DNA from: Mycolicibacterium agri
GTDB lineage: Bacteria; Actinomycetota; Actinomycetes; Mycobacteriales; Mycobacteriaceae
Assembly (NCBI RefSeq): GCF_002553505.1
Contig: NZ_PDCP01000005.1
Span: forward strand, 62,001 to 126,000
Length of the DNA stretch: 64,000 nucleotides
Direction: 5' to 3'
Every line of letters starts with the position of its first letter. Position 1 is the first letter of the stretch. Made by a program: the position numbers and the translations under genes. Below the pieces are notes generated by a model, which did no database searches, was not told where the DNA came from, and was given only the letters and a program-made list of their open reading frames with translations. Below are positions 36,717 to 45,319 of the stretch, piece after piece.

Positions 36717-37943
36717 TCAGGCGATGGCGCCGGACTCCTTGAGTTCGGTGATGCGGTCCCAGTCCATGCCGAGTTCGGTCAGCACGATCTCGGTGTGCTC
36801 GGAGGCCTGCGGGGCGCGCGTGGTCTCAAGCGGCTCATGATTGAACTGGACCGGCCCGCGCACCACCTTGAACGGCTTGCCACCGTCGGTGGCCTCCACC
36901 TCCACGATCATGTCGTTGGCGACGGCCTGCTCGTCGGTGGCGAGATCGACCAGGCTCTGGAACGGCGCCCACTGACCCTTCATCGTCTTCAGGTGCTGGC
37001 GCCAGTACTCGAAGGGCTTGCCGCGGATCGCCTCGGCGATCAGCCGTGCCGCCTCCTCGGCGTTCTCGATGAGCGGCATGACGTCGCAGAACCGCGGGTC
37101 GTCGGCCAACGCGGGCAGACCGAGGTGCTCGAACGCGTCGCGGATGTAACCGGTGGGGCTGACGATGCACAGGTTGATCGTGCCGCCGTCGGATGTCAGG
37201 TAATTGCCGAGGAACGGGTTCACCGTCGGGCCAATGGAATCCGGCATCAACGACCGCATGGTCTCGCCGGTCTCCAAGCCCTGCGTCACGCTCGCGCCCG
37301 CCGCCCACCACGCAGTGCTCAACAACGACACATCGAGTTCGACGGCCTCGCCGGTGCGTTCCCGATGAAACAGCGCCGCCGAGATGCCGCCCGCGATGTT
37401 CATCCCGCCAATCGAGTCGCCGAACGCCGGAATCCCTTGTGAGAGAGCGCCACCGAGTCCTTCGGGCGTCAGCGCGTGTCCCACACCGCTGCGCGTCCAG
37501 AACGCGGTGCCGTCGAATCCCCCGATATCGCGCTCCGTGCCCTTGTCGCCGTAGGCGCTGCCGCGGGCATAGATGATATTCGGGTTGACCGCGCGGATGT
37601 GCTCGATGTCGAACTTGTTCTTTTGGCGCTGGGCGGGCAGATAGTTGGTCAGGAATACGTCGGAGGCTTTGGCGATCTCGTAGAGCACCTGCTGGCCGCC
37701 CGGGGTGGAGATGTCGATGCCGACGCTGCGCTTGCCGCGATTGGGGTGCTCGATCAGTGGATGCCGGTTCGGATCCAATTGGAAGCCACCCATATTGACG
37801 AACCCGCGCTGAGTGTCGCCGCGCAGCGGGTGCTCGACCTTGATGACGTCGGCGCCCCAGTCCGCGAGGATGGCCCCAGCCGCGGGCACGAACGTGAACT
37901 GCGCTACCTCGAGGACACGGACGCCCTGCATCACCTTGATCAT
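36717..37943 (-). CDS. CaiB/BaiF family (class III) CoA-transferase
   Basis: A 408-residue family III CoA-transferase that moves CoA between acids without ATP. The N-terminal GVRVLEVAQFTFVPAAGAIL and ADWGADVIKVEHP are diagnostic, and the catalytic Asp is in FGDSIGGMNIAGG. ATG 37943 overlaps the stop of the P450 gene (ATGA), so the two are co-translated under operator F. In the pathway it might recycle CoA between an incoming acid and a product such as succinate or acetate. Confidence 0.9.
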   Translation of the reverse strand: MIKVMQGVRVLEVAQFTFVPAAGAILADWGADVIKVEHPLRGDTQRGFVNMGGFQLDPNRHPLIEHPNRGKRSVGIDISTPGGQQVLYEIAKASDVFLTNYLPAQRQKNKFDIEHIRAVNPNIIYARGSAYGDKGTERDIGGFDGTAFWTRSGVGHALTPEGLGGALSQGIPAFGDSIGGMNIAGGISAALFHRERTGEAVELDVSLLSTAWWAAGASVTQGLETGETMRSLMPDSIGPTVNPFLGNYLTSDGGTINLCIVSPTGYIRDAFEHLGLPALADDPRFCDVMPLIENAEEAARLIAEAIRGKPFEYWRQHLKTMKGQWAPFQSLVDLATDEQAVANDMIVEVEATDGGKPFKVVRGPVQFNHEPLETTRAPQASEHTEIVLTELGMDWDRITELKESGAIA

Positions 37944-39160
37944 GAATCAGCCCTTGCCGGTGCGAAAGTCACGGGCAGTGCCGTCGGAGACCGGAACGGT
38001 TGGCCGTAGATGTGCGGATCGCCGTCGGTGACGAGCGTGATGTCGGTCAACCGCTCGAGCAGGCATTCGAGCGCGACCCGTGTCTCCATTCTGGCCAGGT
38101 GTAGTCCCATGCAGGTGTGTTCACCTGCGGCGAAAGAAATGTGCGGCACCCGTTTACGGAAGATGTCGAATTCCTCCGACCGCTCCCACCGGCGCTCGTC
38201 GTGGTTCGCGGAACCGATGCAGACATCGATCACCGCGCCCTCCGGAATCGTGACGCCTTCCAACTGCGTCTCCGCCGTCGCGTAGCGCTGGACGGTGGTG
38301 AGCGGCGTCTCGACCCGCAGGCCTTCCTCGATCGCGGGCGCGATCAGTTCGCGATTGACCGCCACCGCGGCGAATTGATCGGGGTGGGTGAGCAACAAGT
38401 AGAGCAGGTTCCCCGACGACCGGTATGTGGTTTCCAAACCCGCGGGCAGCAGCAACCGCAGGAACGAGTAAATCGCTTCGTCGCTGAGCTTCTCGCCGTC
38501 GACCTCGGCGTCCACCAAGTCGCCGATGATGTCTTCGGTCGGCCTGGACCTGCGCTTGTCGATCTGATCGAGGAAGTACTCCTTCAGCGCGCCCGACGCC
38601 TCGAAGGAACGCTTGTAGTTGATGTGATAACTGATCAGTTCGACAGCGCGCTTGCGGAACCAGGGCAGGTCTTCTTCCGGAAGACCCAGCAGCCTGGAGA
38701 TGACCCTCGTCGGGAACTCGAGCGTGAAGTCGCGCACCAGGTCGGCTTCGCCGGCGTCGACGAACTCGTCGATCAGCGCGTTGACCACCGGCCGCACCAC
38801 CTCGGGTTCCCACCGCGACAGTGACTTCGACTTGAATGCCGACGACACGAGATTGCGGTGGTCCCAATGCTGTTTGCCCTCCATCGCCAAGATGGTTGGG
38901 CCGATGAACAAGCCGACGGTGCTGTCATAGATGTGTGAGTTGAACGCCTTGCTGTCGCGGAAGACGCGGTTCACCGCATCAAAGGACACCGCGGCGTAGA
39001 GATGCTCGGGCCGCATCGCGGCAGGGGCGCGGGTCCAATCCATCACGCTGCCGCAAAAGACGCCAGTGGTTTCCCGCCGCCTGCGCTCGAAGATGGGGTA
39101 GGGGTTACGAAGAAGGTCGGCCGCTTCATCGGCCGTGACGTCCAGCACTGGGGTATCCAC
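37940..39160 (-). CDS. Cytochrome P450
   Basis: A 406-residue soluble P450. The I-helix oxygen-activation motif is LLPAGLETTYRSS (Ala-Gly-x-Glu-Thr-Thr), the ExxR motif lies before the FRKRVPHISFAAG region, and the haem Cys is in FAAGEHTCMGLHLAR. It would hydroxylate a hydrophobic substrate using ferredoxin partners not encoded here. I place the start at GTG 39160, preceded by GGAG at about 9 nt; the open frame reaches further upstream, but that part is low-complexity antisense sequence and contains operator F. It forms an operon with the CoA-transferase. Confidence 0.9.
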   Translation of the reverse strand: MDTPVLDVTADEAADLLRNPYPIFERRRRETTGVFCGSVMDWTRAPAAMRPEHLYAAVSFDAVNRVFRDSKAFNSHIYDSTVGLFIGPTILAMEGKQHWDHRNLVSSAFKSKSLSRWEPEVVRPVVNALIDEFVDAGEADLVRDFTLEFPTRVISRLLGLPEEDLPWFRKRAVELISYHINYKRSFEASGALKEYFLDQIDKRRSRPTEDIIGDLVDAEVDGEKLSDEAIYSFLRLLLPAGLETTYRSSGNLLYLLLTHPDQFAAVAVNRELIAPAIEEGLRVETPLTTVQRYATAETQLEGVTIPEGAVIDVCIGSANHDERRWERSEEFDIFRKRVPHISFAAGEHTCMGLHLARMETRVALECLLERLTDITLVTDGDPHIYGQPFRSPTALPVTFAPARADS

Positions 39161-39198
39161 GTTGCGATCTCCAGCATCTTTCGGCGGACTGCGGCAGG

Positions 39199-39217
39199 TA
39201 CTGTAAAGATTACAGTA
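39199..39217. promoter_or_regulatory. Candidate TetR operator, site F (perfect palindrome)
   Basis: TACTGTAA-AGA-TTACAGTA is a perfect 8-3-8 inverted repeat, 39 nt upstream of the P450 start and 50 nt downstream of the FadD stop (39267). It is the best copy of the motif family in the window and serves as the reference for the others. Confidence 0.75.
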
Positions 39218-39266
39218 TTGGGATCGCGAAGGAGTCGACGCGGGCCGATTCGACGGTTTGCGCTGG

Positions 39267-40925
39267 TTAGGCGCCTTCGTTGACGGCCTGTTCGCGCGCC
39301 CACCGATAGTCGGCCTTACCTGCGGGGCTGCGCTCGATGACCGGCCGGAACACGATCGCCTTGGGCAGCTTGTAACGGGCGAGCACGTTGGCCGCGTGCT
39401 CGATGAGTTCCTGCGCATCGGCGCTGGCGCCCTCTGCGAGGGCCACGATCGCGACGACCTCCTGACCCCAGCGCTCGCTCGGCCTGCCTGCGACGACGAC
39501 GTCGGCCACCGCGGGGTGAGACGCGATCGCCGACTCGACCTCTTCGGCGAAGATCTTCTCGCCGCCGGAGTTGATGGTCACCGAGTCGCGACCGAGCAAC
39601 TCGATGGAGCCGTCCTCGAGGTGGCGTGCCCTGTCGCCGGGAATCGAGTAGCGCACACCGTCGATCACCGGGAACGTCGCGGCGGTCTTTGTCGCATCGC
39701 CCTTGTACCCCAACGGAACATAGCCGCGCTGCGCGAGCCAGCCGATGCCGTCGTGACCCGGGTCGAGGATCGCGCTGAGGTCCTCTGCGGCGACGTAGGT
39801 GTCCGGACCTGCGTTGAACTTCCCGGTCGATACCGCGCCGGGGGCCGACATGTGGCTCATCTGCGCGCCGGTCTCCGACGACCCGACGCCGTCGACGACG
39901 ATCAGGCCCGGCTTGACGTCGATCAGCCGCTGCTTGGCGGTCGGGGTCAAAAGCGCGCCGCCGTTGGCGACGACGGCCAGCGACGACAGGTCGGCGTCGC
40001 TACGTTCGATGGCATCGGCGAGTGGTCGCGCCATAGCGTCGCCGACGACCGTCACCGCCAGCAGCTTCTCGCGTGCGATGGTGGCGACGACGTCGTCGCA
40101 GTCGAGCCGGTTGGTCACCGACGAAAACACCACGGACTGGCCGGTATTCATCGCGGTGAACGTGGCCCATTGCGCGGCGCCGTGCATCAGCGGCGGCAAA
40201 ATCATCAGCTTCGTGCCAGGGCTTTCTGCCGCCGCCTTGACGAGGTCGTCGAGCGAGCCGACGACATCGCCGGTGTAGAGGCTGCGGCCGCCGAAGGAGG
40301 TCATGAAGATGTCGTGCTGGCGCCACAGCACGCCTTTCGGCATCCCGGTCGTGCCGCCGGTGTAGAGCACGTAGAGGTCGTCGGGAGACGGCTCGACCGG
40401 CGGCGGCTGCGTCGGGCCCGAGCCGACGATCTTCTCGTAGTCGACGGCGCCGTGGATCAGATCATTGCCGGAGTCGTCGGCTATCTGGATGAGCACCCGT
40501 AGCTTTGGCAGCTCGGGGAGCACCTCGGCGATTCGCGGCGCGAATGTGGCGTGATAGATCAGCCCGCTGGCGCCGGAGTCGGCCAGCAGATACTGCAACT
40601 CGCTCTTGACGTAGCGGTAGTTGACGTTGAAGGGCGCGACGCGTGCACGCCACGAACCGAGCATGCCCTCGACGTACTCCGGGCCGTTGTAGGCGTAGAT
40701 GCCCAGTAGGTCCTGGCCCACCTCATGGCCGGCGAGCTGCGAGCGCTCGGTGTGGCAGCCAAGGCCGCGCGAGTGCAGGTAGGCCGCGAGCCGGTTGGAG
40801 CGCTCGACGACCTGCGCGTAGGTGTAGCGTCGTTCGCCCTGGATGATGAACGGCCGGTCGCCGATCACTGCGGCGACGGCGTCCGCAGCGGCGGGGACGG
40901 TGAACTGCGTTGCGGGGGCGGTCAT
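39267..40925 (-). CDS. Acyl-CoA synthetase (FadD-type, ANL superfamily)
   Basis: A 552-residue acid:CoA ligase closely similar in form to that at 25093: ATP loop LYTGGTTGMPKGVLWRQ, VDGVGSSETGAQMSH, ELLGRDSVTINSGGEKIFAEE and catalytic Lys in RSPAGKADYRWARE. These features are typical of the FadD19-like group that activates steroid or branched side-chain acids. ATG 40925 with GGGAAA is preferred to ATG 40937. It is upstream of, and on the same strand as, the P450/CoA-transferase pair, but an operator separates them, so they probably have separate promoters. Confidence 0.9.
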   Translation of the reverse strand: MTAPATQFTVPAAADAVAAVIGDRPFIIQGERRYTYAQVVERSNRLAAYLHSRGLGCHTERSQLAGHEVGQDLLGIYAYNGPEYVEGMLGSWRARVAPFNVNYRYVKSELQYLLADSGASGLIYHATFAPRIAEVLPELPKLRVLIQIADDSGNDLIHGAVDYEKIVGSGPTQPPPVEPSPDDLYVLYTGGTTGMPKGVLWRQHDIFMTSFGGRSLYTGDVVGSLDDLVKAAAESPGTKLMILPPLMHGAAQWATFTAMNTGQSVVFSSVTNRLDCDDVVATIAREKLLAVTVVGDAMARPLADAIERSDADLSSLAVVANGGALLTPTAKQRLIDVKPGLIVVDGVGSSETGAQMSHMSAPGAVSTGKFNAGPDTYVAAEDLSAILDPGHDGIGWLAQRGYVPLGYKGDATKTAATFPVIDGVRYSIPGDRARHLEDGSIELLGRDSVTINSGGEKIFAEEVESAIASHPAVADVVVAGRPSERWGQEVVAIVALAEGASADAQELIEHAANVLARYKLPKAIVFRPVIERSPAGKADYRWAREQAVNEGA

Positions 40926-41338
40926 CGTATTTCCCATACCTCTCTTGGCCCGCTGTTCTCAGCAGGGCGGTTTGCTTCGGATAGTACGGTGCCGTCGGCG
41001 TCGGTCACGCCCGGACCGTGAGCAGGTCTTCGGTGGTGACGGTGGCCGGCAGCGCGATCGTGTTGTCGAGGATCGCGGAGGCGTAGTCGGCGGGATTCCC
41101 GCCACCGGGTTGCGGGAGACGACACGCAGGCGACGTTCACAGCGTCTCGCGGTTGCGCAGGACGGCGTCGCGGCGGCGCCACCCATCGGGCCGACGCCGT
41201 GCCCCCTGTGCAGCGCGACATCGCCTGGCGCAGAACTGAATTCGGGCACCAGGGTGACATCCTCGCTGCCGGGACTGATTTTAATCTGTGAGGCGGGGCC
41301 ACCAGATCGAATAGAACGGTGTCGGTTTCTGGGCCGAT
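40926..41338. other. Region without an intact gene; probable decayed coding remnant
   Basis: No intact gene is supported. On the minus strand, short stretches read like protein in different frames: PEFSSAPGDVALHRGHGVGP near 41200-41260, DGWRRRDAVLRNRETL near 41140-41190, and DYASAILDNTIALPATVTTE followed by a stop near 41010-41090. The alternation of frames suggests one gene broken by several frameshifts. I do not recognise the family. The remainder probably includes the FadD promoter. Confidence 0.4.
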
Positions 41339-42154
41339 TCAGCGCGGAAGCTGGCCGCCGATGGTCCGGGTGATCTTCTCGGCGTACTCGACGGCGAGGT
41401 CGACCCATGCCTCGCACTGCGAAACCGGCATCCGGATCGTCGGTCCGCTGATCGTGATCGCGCCAAGGATATCGCCCGCCGAGTCGAACACGGGTGCCGA
41501 GAGCCCCGATGCCGAATCCTCGCGCTCGCCGGTGGTGATCGCATAGCCGTCGGCCTTCGCCTGCGCGATGAGCCCGCGCAGCTCGTCGGGGCTGGTGATG
41601 GTGTAGTCCGTCATCGGCTCAAGGGGCTGGGACAGGATCGTCTCCGCGAGTTCGGGATTCCACGCCAGCAATATCCGCGAAGCCGACCCGACGTGCAGGG
41701 GAATGACCTTGCCCACGTACATGTGTCGGCGCAGCGCGTGATGGGTTTCGGCGACCGCCACGCAGACCCGGTAGTTCTGCTCCACCTTGAAGAAGCACGC
41801 GGTTTCGCCGGTCTTGTCGCGGATCTCCTTGAGAACCTCGTTCACGACGGCGAGAACGTCGAGATCTGTCAGCGCCGTCGCCGCCCAGTACGACATCCGG
41901 ATGCCGATCCGGATGCGGTCACCCTGGCGGTCCAGCAACCCCTGCGCGACCATGTTGCTGACCAGTCGCTGCACGGTCGAGGTCGGCAGGCCGGTCGCCT
42001 GCTGGATCTCTCCGAGGGTCAGTTCAGGCCTGGTGAGCGTGAATGCGTCGAGGATTTCGGTGATCTTGCCCAGCACCAGCAGTGGCTGTTGTTTGGAGGA
42101 CGACGCCGCGCGCTCTGCTGTGGTGATGTCGTGAACGTCAGTGCCTTCAGCCAT
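41339..42154 (-). CDS. IclR family transcriptional regulator
   Basis: A 271-residue IclR regulator: winged helix at about 25-85 (ILDAFTLTRPELTLGEIQQA, TGLPTSTVQRLVSNM) and the effector domain at about 100-265, including RHMYVGKVIPLHVGSASRIL and ITTGEREDSASGLSAPVFD. Its start overlaps the stop of the 2-hydroxyacid dehydrogenase gene by 8 nt, so it is the last gene of the operon running from the permease at 46735. It probably regulates this operon in response to the imported hydroxyacid; a candidate site lies at 46814-46834. Confidence 0.92.
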   Translation of the reverse strand: MAEGTDVHDITTAERAASSSKQQPLLVLGKITEILDAFTLTRPELTLGEIQQATGLPTSTVQRLVSNMVAQGLLDRQGDRIRIGIRMSYWAATALTDLDVLAVVNEVLKEIRDKTGETACFFKVEQNYRVCVAVAETHHALRRHMYVGKVIPLHVGSASRILLAWNPELAETILSQPLEPMTDYTITSPDELRGLIAQAKADGYAITTGEREDSASGLSAPVFDSAGDILGAITISGPTIRMPVSQCEAWVDLAVEYAEKITRTIGGQLPR

Positions 42155-43148
42155 CTTTCACCGCTTCCGGGTTCACGCAATGGGGAGGCACCTCGCCGCG
42201 TGCGATGGCGATCGCGTTCTCGGCGCACAACTGGGCCATGCGCGCCCGCACCTTCGTCGTCGCGCTGCCCAAATGTGGCAGGAGCACGACGTTGGGCACG
42301 TCCGCAAGCCCTGGTGTGAGGCGGGGTTCGTGTTCGTACACGTCGAGCCCGGCGCCCGCCAGCTGCCCGTTTCTCAGCGCGTCGACGAGGGCTGCTTCGT
42401 CGACGATCGGGCCGCGTGCGGTGTTGACCAGAATCGCGGTCGGCTTCATTGCCGCCAAGGTGTCAGTGTCGATCAGATGCGTGGTGGACGGCGATAGCGG
42501 GACGTGGATGGACAGGAAGTCGCTGTTTTCGACGAGTTCCGGCCAGTCGACCTGGCGTGCCGGGTAGGGCAGCGCGGCGACTTCGTTTTCGTCGAGGGTT
42601 CGCCCAGCAGGGGGATGGTTGCAGAAGATGATGTTCATGTCGAAGGCGGCCGCCCTGTGGGCCGTGGCACGCGCGATGCGCCCGAAGCCGACCAGACCCA
42701 GCGTCGCGCCGGAGACATCTTGCCCCAGAAGCAGATCGGGCTTCCAGCCGGTGAATCGGCCGGACCGGGTGAATTGGTCGGCTTCGACGGCCCGCCGCGC
42801 GGTGGCCAGCATGAGTAGCATCGCCACGTCGGCGGTGGCGTCGGTGAGCACGCCGGGGGTGTTGCCGACGAGGATGCCGTTGCGCGTCGCGGCGGGGATA
42901 TCGATGTTGTCGAAGCCGACGGCGTAGTTGGAGATTCCGGCCAGCTTCGCGACGTCGAGCAGATCGGCGTCGAACCGGTCGCTCAGTTGCGCGACCACCA
43001 CGTCGAACTGCCCCGAGGTGCAGGCTTCGCGGAGCTCTTCGGCGGTCGGCGGTTCGGCGGGTATGTGGACCGAGCCGGCCTCCCGCAGTGAGCTCAGCCC
43101 GGGGTCGGGGATCGGGTAGGTGACCAGGAAGGCGGGTTCATCCGTCAC
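42147..43148 (-). CDS. D-2-hydroxyacid dehydrogenase (glyoxylate/hydroxypyruvate reductase type)
   Basis: A 333-residue NAD(P)-dependent enzyme interconverting a 2-oxoacid and a D-2-hydroxyacid. GLVGFGRIARATAHRA binds the dinucleotide; catalytic Arg is in NTARGPIVDE, Glu in DVYEHEPRLTP and His in LLPHLGSATTKVR. The start is GTG 43148, 11 nt inside the upstream lyase gene; longer frames run through that gene. Within the operon it may convert a 2-hydroxy acid product such as glycolate or glycerate, or act on the imported substrate. Confidence 0.9.
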   Translation of the reverse strand: MTDEPAFLVTYPIPDPGLSSLREAGSVHIPAEPPTAEELREACTSGQFDVVVAQLSDRFDADLLDVAKLAGISNYAVGFDNIDIPAATRNGILVGNTPGVLTDATADVAMLLMLATARRAVEADQFTRSGRFTGWKPDLLLGQDVSGATLGLVGFGRIARATAHRAAAFDMNIIFCNHPPAGRTLDENEVAALPYPARQVDWPELVENSDFLSIHVPLSPSTTHLIDTDTLAAMKPTAILVNTARGPIVDEAALVDALRNGQLAGAGLDVYEHEPRLTPGLADVPNVVLLPHLGSATTKVRARMAQLCAENAIAIARGEVPPHCVNPEAVKDG

Positions 43149-44097
43149 GGCGGCTCGGCTCACCTCCGCCGACGACCCACTCGAACGCCGAGGACTTCGA
43201 CCGCGCCCCTTGGGCGGATCGGGCGCGGTTCGGCTCGCCCAGCTCGGTGAGAAGCTTGTCGGTGATCTCCAGCATGGACGCCAGCGTAGACGGCGTGAAC
43301 CAGTCCGGGCGGGTCGCGAACAGGAGATCCTCGGTCGGGGTGTTGCCGCTGGCGCCGGGCGCGAAGGGGCAGCCGCCGAGACCGCCGAGCGATCCGTCGA
43401 CCATCGTGGCGCCTGCCGCGATCGCGGCCAGCGTGTTCGCCACACCCAGACCCCACGTGTCGTGGCCGTGAAAGACGATGCGGCGCTGGGGCGTCCGCTC
43501 CCGGACGCCGACGATGAGATCGTTCACCTGCGTCGGTATCGCCTGCCCGATGGTGTCACACAACACGATGTCGGCCGCTCCGGCCGTGCGGGGGTCCGCG
43601 GCGATGCCGATCACCCTCTCCGGATCGGTCACGCCCTCGAACGGGCAGGTGAACGCGGTGGCAATGCACAGCTGAATCGCACCGCCGACTTCCTCGCTGA
43701 TCCGAGCGGCGTCGGGCATCGCTGCAACGCTGGCTTCGGTAGTGCGTCCGATGTTGGCCTCGTTGTGGGAATCCGAGGCGGAGAAGCAGTATTGGAAGTT
43801 GCGGGCGCCCGCGGCGGCCGCCTTTTCCACGTGTCGGGGCGTGGCCACCCAGATCCAGCAGCGCGACAGCTCGTCGGGATTCAGCGCGGCCACGACGTCG
43901 AGCGTGTCGGCGAGCGGGGGCACGAGGTCGGGTCGGGCCATCGAACCGATCTCCAGTGCCGGCACGCCGAGTGCGAGCAGTTCGCGGATGATCTGCACTT
44001 TGCGTTCGGTTGCCAGCTCTTTGGACGTCAGTTGCAGCCCGTCGCGCAGAGTCACGTCGCGAAGATCTGCCCGCGGGACGAAGGGGCGAACGGTCAT
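43138..44097 (-). CDS. Hydroxymethylglutaryl-CoA lyase family protein
   Basis: A 319-residue TIM-barrel lyase. All HMG-CoA lyase signatures are present: LRDGLQ at the first strand, FSASDSHNEANIGRT, the metal-binding FHGHDTWGLGVAN, and the catalytic Cys loop GGLGGCPFAPGASGNTPTED. It cleaves 3-hydroxy-3-methylglutaryl-CoA, or a close 3-hydroxyacyl-CoA, to acetyl-CoA plus a 3-oxo acid. ATG 44097 overlaps the CoA-transferase stop (ATGA). With a family III CoA-transferase and a permease it suggests uptake and breakdown of a free hydroxy-dicarboxylic acid. Confidence 0.92.
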   Translation of the reverse strand: MTVRPFVPRADLRDVTLRDGLQLTSKELATERKVQIIRELLALGVPALEIGSMARPDLVPPLADTLDVVAALNPDELSRCWIWVATPRHVEKAAAAGARNFQYCFSASDSHNEANIGRTTEASVAAMPDAARISEEVGGAIQLCIATAFTCPFEGVTDPERVIGIAADPRTAGAADIVLCDTIGQAIPTQVNDLIVGVRERTPQRRIVFHGHDTWGLGVANTLAAIAAGATMVDGSLGGLGGCPFAPGASGNTPTEDLLFATRPDWFTPSTLASMLEITDKLLTELGEPNRARSAQGARSKSSAFEWVVGGGEPSRRDG

Positions 44098-45302
44098 GTC
44101 AGGTCCTCGATCTCGTCGTCGTGAAGCCCCAACAGTGTGGCCAGCACGTCTCTGGTGTGCTCGCCGAGGTCGGGTCCCACATTGCGGATCGGCAGTGACG
44201 CAGGGCCGATGACCGGCACGATGCCCGGGAATCCCACAGTCCGCTTCTCTTCGGCGCCGACGTCAACGTCGAACTCCTGGATCATGTTCCGTGCTGCGTA
44301 CTGTTCGTCGGCGCAGATGTCGGCGGCGGTGTAGATGGGGCCGCAGGGTACACCGGCCTCCTCGAGCAGCTTGAGCGCGTGGTCGCGGTTGTGGCGGATG
44401 GTCCATTCGCCGATCGCGGCGTCGACTTCCTCACGCCGATGCCAGCGGCCCGCGTTGGTTTGCAGTTCGGGATCGGTCGCGAGGTCGGGTCGGCCGATGG
44501 TGTGCATGTAGCGCTGGAAGATGGCGTCGCCGTTGCCTGCCACGATGATGCTGGTGCCGTCGGCGCACGGGTAGGCGTTGCTCGGTGCGATGCCCTCCAT
44601 CCGTCCACCCACACGTTTGCGCGTGACACGGTAGGCCAGGTAGTCGGGCACCAGCGACTCCATCACTGAAAGCACGGATTCGTTCAGCGCGACATCGATG
44701 ATGCGTTGTGACAGCGGGACTTTCACGCGCTCACGCTGGAACAGCGTCATCACTGTGCCGAACGCGGCATAGATTCCGGCGATGGAGTCGCCTATCGAGA
44801 CACCGGTCCGTACGGGCGGGCGGTCGGGATCGCCGACGAGTTCGCGCAGCCCGCCGACCGCTTCGGCGACGGCCGCGAAGCCGGGCCGATCGGCCATCGG
44901 GCCGGTCTGGCCGAACGCCGATATCCGGGTGATGACCAGATCCGGGTTGACCCGGTCGAGTGCTTCGGGTCCGAGGCCCCACTTCTCCAGGGTTCCCGGC
45001 CGGAAGTTCTCCAGGAGCACATCGCAGTGCTTGACGAGGTCGAGGATGATCTGCCGACCGCGTTCGGTCTTCAAGTCGACGACGATGGACTTCTTGTTGC
45101 GGTTGATCGTCCGGTACAACATCGAGGTATCGCCAGAGTAGAGCCGCCAGTTGCGCAGCTCGTCGCCTGTGACCGGGCGCTCGACCTTGATGACCTCGGC
45201 GCCGAAGTCGGCCAGCATGCGGCCTGCCGTCGGCGCAGCGATGTAGTTACCGAGTTCCAGCACTCGCACACCAGCGAGCGGCTGAATAGCATTCGTGATC
45301 AA
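44094..45302 (-). CDS. CaiB/BaiF family (class III) CoA-transferase
   Basis: A 402-residue CoA-transferase: GVRVLELGNYIAAPTAGRML, ADFGAEVIKVERPVTGD, and the catalytic Asp in SIGDSIAGIYAAFG. Family members in operons with HMG-CoA lyase include succinyl-CoA:HMG/glutarate CoA-transferases, so activation of the imported acid is a sensible role. The start is a TTG at 45302 with AGGGAA upstream; no ATG or GTG in frame precedes the conserved start, so the rare codon seems real. The GntP permease ends 17 bp upstream of this start. Confidence 0.9.
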   Translation of the reverse strand: MITNAIQPLAGVRVLELGNYIAAPTAGRMLADFGAEVIKVERPVTGDELRNWRLYSGDTSMLYRTINRNKKSIVVDLKTERGRQIILDLVKHCDVLLENFRPGTLEKWGLGPEALDRVNPDLVITRISAFGQTGPMADRPGFAAVAEAVGGLRELVGDPDRPPVRTGVSIGDSIAGIYAAFGTVMTLFQRERVKVPLSQRIIDVALNESVLSVMESLVPDYLAYRVTRKRVGGRMEGIAPSNAYPCADGTSIIVAGNGDAIFQRYMHTIGRPDLATDPELQTNAGRWHRREEVDAAIGEWTIRHNRDHALKLLEEAGVPCGPIYTAADICADEQYAARNMIQEFDVDVGAEEKRTVGFPGIVPVIGPASLPIRNVGPDLGEHTRDVLATLLGLHDDEIEDLT

Positions 45303-45319
45303 TATATTCCCTAATTTGC

